Source: an uncultured Brachyspira sp. (lineage in GTDB: Bacteria; Spirochaetota; Brachyspiria; Brachyspirales; Brachyspiraceae). From it: a stretch of DNA of 9,774 bases. The position numbers and the translations under genes were made by a program. Below the pieces are notes generated by a model. That model was not told the origin of the DNA and searched no databases. It worked only from the letters and a program-made list of their open reading frames with translations. Position 1 is the first letter of the stretch; each line of letters opens with the position of its first letter. This document shows, piece after piece, positions 6,702-9,774 of the stretch. Location of the stretch: the NCBI GenBank assembly GCA_934725655.1, contig CAKVCJ010000050.1:1-9774 (forward strand), written 5' to 3'.

Positions 6702-6791
6702 GATTATTAATAAATATATTTAACATTTTTTTTTAATATTTGCAAGTGTGTAATTATCATTTAAGTTTTATAGTCAATACCGCTATAACTG

Positions 6792-6820
6792 TTGACAATT
6801 TTTACAATTAAAAATATTAT
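6792..6820 (+). promoter_or_regulatory. Sigma-70-type promoter for the zinc-ribbon membrane protein gene
   Basis: TTGACA (6792-6797) is a perfect -35. A 17-base spacer leads to TATTAT (6815-6820), which matches 5 of 6 of the -10. Transcription would start about 6827, some 28 bases before the ATG at 6855, and the ribosome binding site GGAGAG lies at 6838-6843. Confidence 0.75.
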
Positions 6821-6854
6821 ATAGTTTATAATTCATTGGAGAGAAAATAAAATT

Positions 6855-7313
6855 ATGGCTAAAATTATAAAATGTAAATACTGCAGAACTGTTAATGATA
6901 AATATGCCAAACAATGTAAATCTTGCGGAAAAGTATTGTATCCAGAAATATCTTTTAAAAAAGCAACTATTATAACTGTAATATTAGATGCTATATTTGC
7001 TTTTATATATATTTTTGGAATATTTTTATTTATATATAATACCAATAATAATGAAACCCCAAAATATATAAACTTGCTTCCTGCACCAAATAGTGTTTCG
7101 TTTTTTGTTATTATATTAATAATGCTATTTTTTGCTGTTGTAAAAATACTATATATATTAAATGTATTCGTTTTAAAAAAAGATATTATCTACACTATAA
7201 GAAGAATTAGTTTATTTTTTGAAGCTATAATAATGTTTCCTTTGCAGACAATATTAGGCCTATATTTTTATGATATAGCAACAAGCGAAGATAAAGCAAA
7301 AAATAATAATTAA
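6855..7313 (+). CDS. Small zinc-ribbon membrane protein of unknown function
   Basis: The 152-residue protein opens with a zinc ribbon: C7-x2-C10 and C21-x2-C24, the sixteen-residue CX2CX10CX2C type often found at the start of small membrane proteins. Three hydrophobic segments follow, near residues 36-62, 78-104 and 115-140, and the tail is short, polar and lysine/asparagine-rich. The ribbon would be cytoplasmic if the tail and head both face in or out according to the three segments; I cannot fix the topology. I recognise no named family. GGAGAG (6838-6843) lies 11 bases before the ATG, a rather long spacing, and the promoter at 6792-6820 supports expression as a single gene. It is the only plus-strand protein gene between the two repeat-free minus-strand units. 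Its stop codon overlaps the stop of cdsA by 3 bases. Confidence 0.8.
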   Translation: MAKIIKCKYCRTVNDKYAKQCKSCGKVLYPEISFKKATIITVILDAIFAFIYIFGIFLFIYNTNNNETPKYINLLPAPNSVSFFVIILIMLFFAVVKILYILNVFVLKKDIIYTIRRISLFFEAIIMFPLQTILGLYFYDIATSEDKAKNNN

Positions 7314-8218
7314 TTTAATAATATTATTATGATATAATAAGATATAGGGGCAGTTAAGATTACACTGTCAAATATATCAAATACCCCTCCGTGACCTGGG
7401 AACATTTTACTTGAATCTTTTGTATCATACATTCTTTTAATTAGGCTCTCGCCCATATCTCCAAGAAAGCCTGTTAATGTAAATATTATAGTAAGCAATA
7501 TTATTTGTGATAGTGAAAATGCAGGTATATCTTTGCCAAGCACTAAACTTAAATATCCGTTTGAATATAAATAATAATAAAGTATAGATATAGGTATTGT
7601 AAACAAAAACATACCCACTAAACCTTCATAACTTTTATTTGGAGAAGCACTATTTGAAAGTTTATGTTTTCCAAATTTCCTTCCAACCACATATCCGCCA
7701 GTATCGCTAAGCCAAGCACATAATAATATAAACACAATATAATATTTTCCGCTAGGCATAAAACGCATTAAAGATATATGCCATACTCCAAGTCCAACAT
7801 ATATAAAACAAAATACCGCAGTAAGTATAGCCCTACCCCTCTCTTCAAAAGTAGATACATTTACCTTAAACATATTTATTATAAAAAGAGCAGCTATTAA
7901 AGCAAATACCATAACAAGCGATAGATTCATAGAAATATTATTTATTTGAGTAAACTTATAAAGACGGGAAAAATCTCCATTGAGTATATTATTGCCGCAT
8001 ATAGTAATAATATATCCCAAAACCATAGCTGCTATAGTTGTTATCACAGTTCTAAAATTCTTCTGCCTATAAACCTTAGCCATATTGAATATTTCTAATG
8101 TGCTTATTATAGAAATAGCTAATATCAAAGCATGAAAGAGAAAAATAACTCTATTGTAAAGCAAAATAATAGTAAATAATGGTAAAGTTAATGCTACAGA
8201 TATAAGCCTTCCCTTCAT
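7310..8218 (-). CDS. cdsA: Phosphatidate cytidylyltransferase (CDP-diacylglycerol synthase)
   Basis: CdsA converts phosphatidate and CTP to CDP-diacylglycerol, the branch point of phospholipid synthesis, in the inner membrane. The 302-residue protein is mostly transmembrane helices and has the C-terminal catalytic half: CAWLSDTGGYVVGRKFGKHKL, SPNKSYEG, GDMGESLIKR, and the family signature SLIKR-x4-KD-x2-x-FPGHGG-x2-D. In that signature 'GG..DR.DS' reads GGVFDIFDS: Ile282 (codon ATA, 7373-7375) stands where Arg is usual, one base from AGA. The other signature residues are kept, so I still expect an active enzyme. The ATG at 8218 is 3 bases after the uppS stop, and its GGAGG (8229-8233) lies in the last uppS codons, which implies translational coupling. 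The usual downstream dxr is absent; a convergent gene follows. Confidence 0.95.
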   Translation of the reverse strand: MKGRLISVALTLPLFTIILLYNRVIFLFHALILAISIISTLEIFNMAKVYRQKNFRTVITTIAAMVLGYIITICGNNILNGDFSRLYKFTQINNISMNLSLVMVFALIAALFIINMFKVNVSTFEERGRAILTAVFCFIYVGLGVWHISLMRFMPSGKYYIVFILLCAWLSDTGGYVVGRKFGKHKLSNSASPNKSYEGLVGMFLFTIPISILYYYLYSNGYLSLVLGKDIPAFSLSQIILLTIIFTLTGFLGDMGESLIKRMYDTKDSSKMFPGHGGVFDIFDSVILTAPISYYIIIILLN

Positions 8219-8221
8219 ATA

Positions 8222-8947
8222 TTATAAGCCTCCATACCTTCTGTTTCTGTTTGAATATTCTTCTATAGCTTTTTTAAAATTCTCTTTAGAAAAATCAGGC
8301 CATAGTACATCAGTAAAATATAATTCACTATATGATGCCTGATACATTAAAAAATTACTTAACCTATGCTCTCCTGAAGTTCTTATTAGAAAATCTGGAT
8401 CTGGTATATCTTTTGTATATAAATAATTTCCTATAGAATTCTCATCAATATCTTCTATATTAATTTTATTTGTTAATACATCAAAATACATATTTTTTAC
8501 AGCAGTTTTAAGTTCATCTCTAAAACCATAGTTTAATGCTAATACCACTGTAAGTATTGGATTTTTGCATTTCTCTAAAGTTTCTTTTTCCGTTTCTTCT
8601 ATAGTTTTTATAGTGTCTTTCGGAAACTTGGAAATATCGCCTATATGTTTTACCAAAATATTATTTGAAATAAGTCTTTTAATTTCTTTTTTATAAAACT
8701 CTTTTAAAAGCTTAAATAAAGCTTTTTTTTCTTCTTCAGGCCTTTTCCAATTCTCTGTAGAAAAAGCATATAGTGTTAAATATTTAATATTAAGTTCGCA
8801 GCATGCTTCAACTATATTAATAACATTTTCACTTCCCGCCCTATGTCCAAAACTTCTGGACTTGTTGCGGGCTTTAGCCCATCTGCCGTTACCGTCCATA
8901 ATGATTGCAACATGTGAAGGAACTTTATTATCCTTTTCTGCCATCAT
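8222..8947 (-). CDS. uppS: Isoprenyl transferase (undecaprenyl diphosphate synthase)
   Basis: UppS condenses isopentenyl diphosphate units in cis onto farnesyl diphosphate to make undecaprenyl diphosphate, the lipid carrier for peptidoglycan. The 241-residue product has normal length and all key motifs: HVAIIMDGNGRWAK with catalytic Asp18 (residues 12-25), FGHRAG, YAFSTENWKRP, LNYGFRDEL, and PDPDFLIRTSGEHRLSNFLMYQASYSELYFTDVLWPDF near residues 182-219. The phenylalanine in LNYGFRD replaces a small residue that is common in relatives. There are two possible ATGs, 8947 and 8944, next to each other. Neither has a strong ribosome binding site, and the first lies 2 bases after the frr stop, so translation probably continues from frr. 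The order frr-uppS-cdsA is conserved in bacteria and supports the call. Confidence 0.97.
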   Translation of the reverse strand: MMAEKDNKVPSHVAIIMDGNGRWAKARNKSRSFGHRAGSENVINIVEACCELNIKYLTLYAFSTENWKRPEEEKKALFKLLKEFYKKEIKRLISNNILVKHIGDISKFPKDTIKTIEETEKETLEKCKNPILTVVLALNYGFRDELKTAVKNMYFDVLTNKINIEDIDENSIGNYLYTKDIPDPDFLIRTSGEHRLSNFLMYQASYSELYFTDVLWPDFSKENFKKAIEEYSNRNRRYGGL

Positions 8948-8949
8948 AA

Positions 8950-9498
8950 TTATATTTTATCTAATTCTTTTTCTTTTGAAGTAATTAATTCATCAACTTT
9001 TTTGATATAACTATCAGTATCATTTTGTATCTTTTTCTCAAGATTTTTAGATTCATCTTCAGTGATAGTTTTCTCTTTTAAATCTTTTTTTATAATATCG
9101 TTTTCATCTCTTCTTATATTACGGATAGCAATTTTAGCCTCTTCGCCCCTATGTCTAACACCTTTTTTTAATTCTTCTCTTCTTTCTTTAGTAAGCTCAG
9201 GCACCATAATTCTAATATTTCCGCCGTCATTAAAAGGATTGAAGCCCAAATCAGCTTTTAATATAGCCTTTTCTATGTCTCCTACCAATGCTTTATCGAA
9301 AGGCTGTATCATTATAGTTTTAGCATCAGGGGTAGAAACGTTGCCTACTTGCTTAAGCGGCATACTGCTTCCATAAGCCTCCACTTTTACGCCGTCTAAT
9401 ATAGAAGCATTAGCTCTTCCTGTTCTAATACCTTTCAAATCATTTTGTAAACTATTAATAGCCTTCTCCATTCTATCTTTATAGGATTCTTTTGACAT
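8950..9498 (-). CDS. frr: Ribosome recycling factor
   Basis: RRF splits the post-termination ribosome together with EF-G. The 182-residue product has the usual length and family pattern: an N-terminal helix with MEKAINSLQNDLKGIRTGRANASILDGV, the domain II core VSTPDAKTIMIQPFDKALVGDIEKAI, LGFNPFNDGGNIRIMVPELTKERREEL, and the long C-terminal helices with VRHRGEEAKIAIRNIRRDEND. The ATG at 9498 is preceded by AAGAGG (9508-9513) at 9 bases. It is the first gene of the frr-uppS-cdsA operon, which has a consensus promoter at 9530-9558. In many bacteria pyrH and tsf precede frr; here there is a divergent initiator tRNA instead, so the cluster is a shortened version. Confidence 0.98.
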   Translation of the reverse strand: MSKESYKDRMEKAINSLQNDLKGIRTGRANASILDGVKVEAYGSSMPLKQVGNVSTPDAKTIMIQPFDKALVGDIEKAILKADLGFNPFNDGGNIRIMVPELTKERREELKKGVRHRGEEAKIAIRNIRRDENDIIKKDLKEKTITEDESKNLEKKIQNDTDSYIKKVDELITSKEKELDKI

Positions 9499-9529
9499 AG
9501 ATTAAAACCTCTTACAATTATTTGAATCA

Positions 9530-9558
9530 ATTATAATTTAAGATATAACTATTGTCAA
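9530..9558 (-). promoter_or_regulatory. Perfect consensus sigma-70 promoter for frr-uppS-cdsA
   Basis: On the minus strand TTGACA (9553-9558), a 17-base spacer and TATAAT (9530-9535) match the consensus at all 12 positions with ideal spacing. Transcription would start about 9523, roughly 25 bases before the frr ATG, and the leader includes the AAGAGG site. Confidence 0.85.
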
Positions 9559-9612
9559 GTTATTATTAAATAAGTAATTTTTTATAAACGATAAGTATTT
9601 AAAAAGTGTTAT

Positions 9613-9634
9613 TAAGATGAAATATTTTATCTTA
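9613..9634. repeat. Imperfect 22-bp palindrome between the divergent frr and tRNA promoters
   Basis: The arms 9613-9623 and 9624-9633/9634 are complementary at 10 of 11 positions, with no spacer. It lies about 40 bases upstream of the tRNA -10 and about 55 bases upstream of the frr -35. It could be an operator or a chance AT-rich palindrome; I cannot tell from one sequence. Confidence 0.4.
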
Positions 9635-9654
9635 GTTTCACTATAAAAAAATAC

Positions 9655-9680
9655 TTGACTTTTTTAATAAATAGTATAAT
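9655..9680 (+). promoter_or_regulatory. Promoter for the initiator tRNA
   Basis: A perfect TATAAT lies at 9675-9680 with TTGACT (9655-9660) upstream. The spacing between them is 14 bases, shorter than the usual 16-18, so the -10 is more certain than the -35. Transcription from about 9687 would give a leader of some 16 bases before the mature tRNA at 9703. Confidence 0.55.
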
Positions 9681-9702
9681 ATGCATATCAATAATTATAC
9701 AT

Positions 9703-9774
9703 CGCGGGGTGGAGCAGTTGGTAGCTCGTTGGGCTCATAACCCAAAGGCCGTAGGTTCAAGTCCTGCCCCCGCT
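9703..9774 (+). tRNA. Initiator tRNA-Met (CAT anticodon), 3' end cut by window edge
   Basis: The sequence folds into a full cloverleaf up to position 72. The D stem is GAGC/GCTC, the anticodon stem TTGGG/CCCAA with loop CTCATAA, and the T arm GTAGG-TTCAAGT-CCTGC. Three marks point to the initiator form: three consecutive G-C pairs (G29-31/C39-41) next to the anticodon loop, A11-U24 in the D stem (9713 with 9726), and no Watson-Crick pair at 1-72. Here C1 (9703) faces U72 (9774), where most bacterial initiators have C1-A72. The discriminator base and CCA lie beyond the window. It starts protein synthesis, and lies next to frr, which resets ribosomes after termination. Confidence 0.95.

Noticed and set aside
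9062..9376. 104-codon open frame antisense to frr
   Set aside because: It is the complement of a highly conserved gene and its hydrophobic look follows from frr codons read backwards.

Overview
The window is strongly AT-rich. It combines a conserved bacterial housekeeping block (frr-uppS-cdsA), a RecN tail, an initiator tRNA, an MltD-type lytic transglycosylase lipoprotein with a loose lipobox, and intergenic repeats. My best guess is a Brachyspira-like spirochaete. That rests on the gene content and sequence style, not on a database match.

Layout. Bases 3-155 (+) are the 3' end of recN. Bases 154-592 hold no gene. They are filled by two tandem repeat elements with imperfect terminal inverted repeats and GC-rich hairpins, lying between two convergent transcription units. 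From about 5205 down to 595 (-) runs a probable five-gene operon: a helical coiled-coil protein that may belong to the RdcB/YjcZ-like family, a patatin-like phospholipase, a histidine-phosphatase (CobC-like), a membrane protein of the CbiB/CobD cobalamin family with most signature residues lost, and a small FMN nitroreductase. Gaps are short and one promoter is visible at 5177-5205. Next is mltD-like (5301-6701, -), then a divergent zinc-ribbon membrane protein (6855-7313, +) with its own good promoter. That gene meets cdsA head-on with overlapping stop codons. cdsA, uppS and frr (7310-9498, -) form one tight operon behind a perfect consensus promoter. An initiator tRNA-Met (9703 to the window end, +) is divergent from frr.

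How the genes fit together. frr recycles ribosomes. UppS makes the undecaprenyl carrier for peptidoglycan, CdsA makes CDP-diacylglycerol for phospholipids, and the MltD-like protein remodels peptidoglycan, so the right half is about translation and envelope building. The left operon is less clear. A lipase-fold enzyme, a phosphatase, a degenerate cobalamin-family membrane protein, a flavoenzyme and a possible signalling adaptor are transcribed together. The least explained items are the degenerate CbiB homologue beside a CobC-like phosphatase, the coiled-coil/patatin pair, and the tandem inverted-repeat elements that fill the recN/nitroreductase gap.
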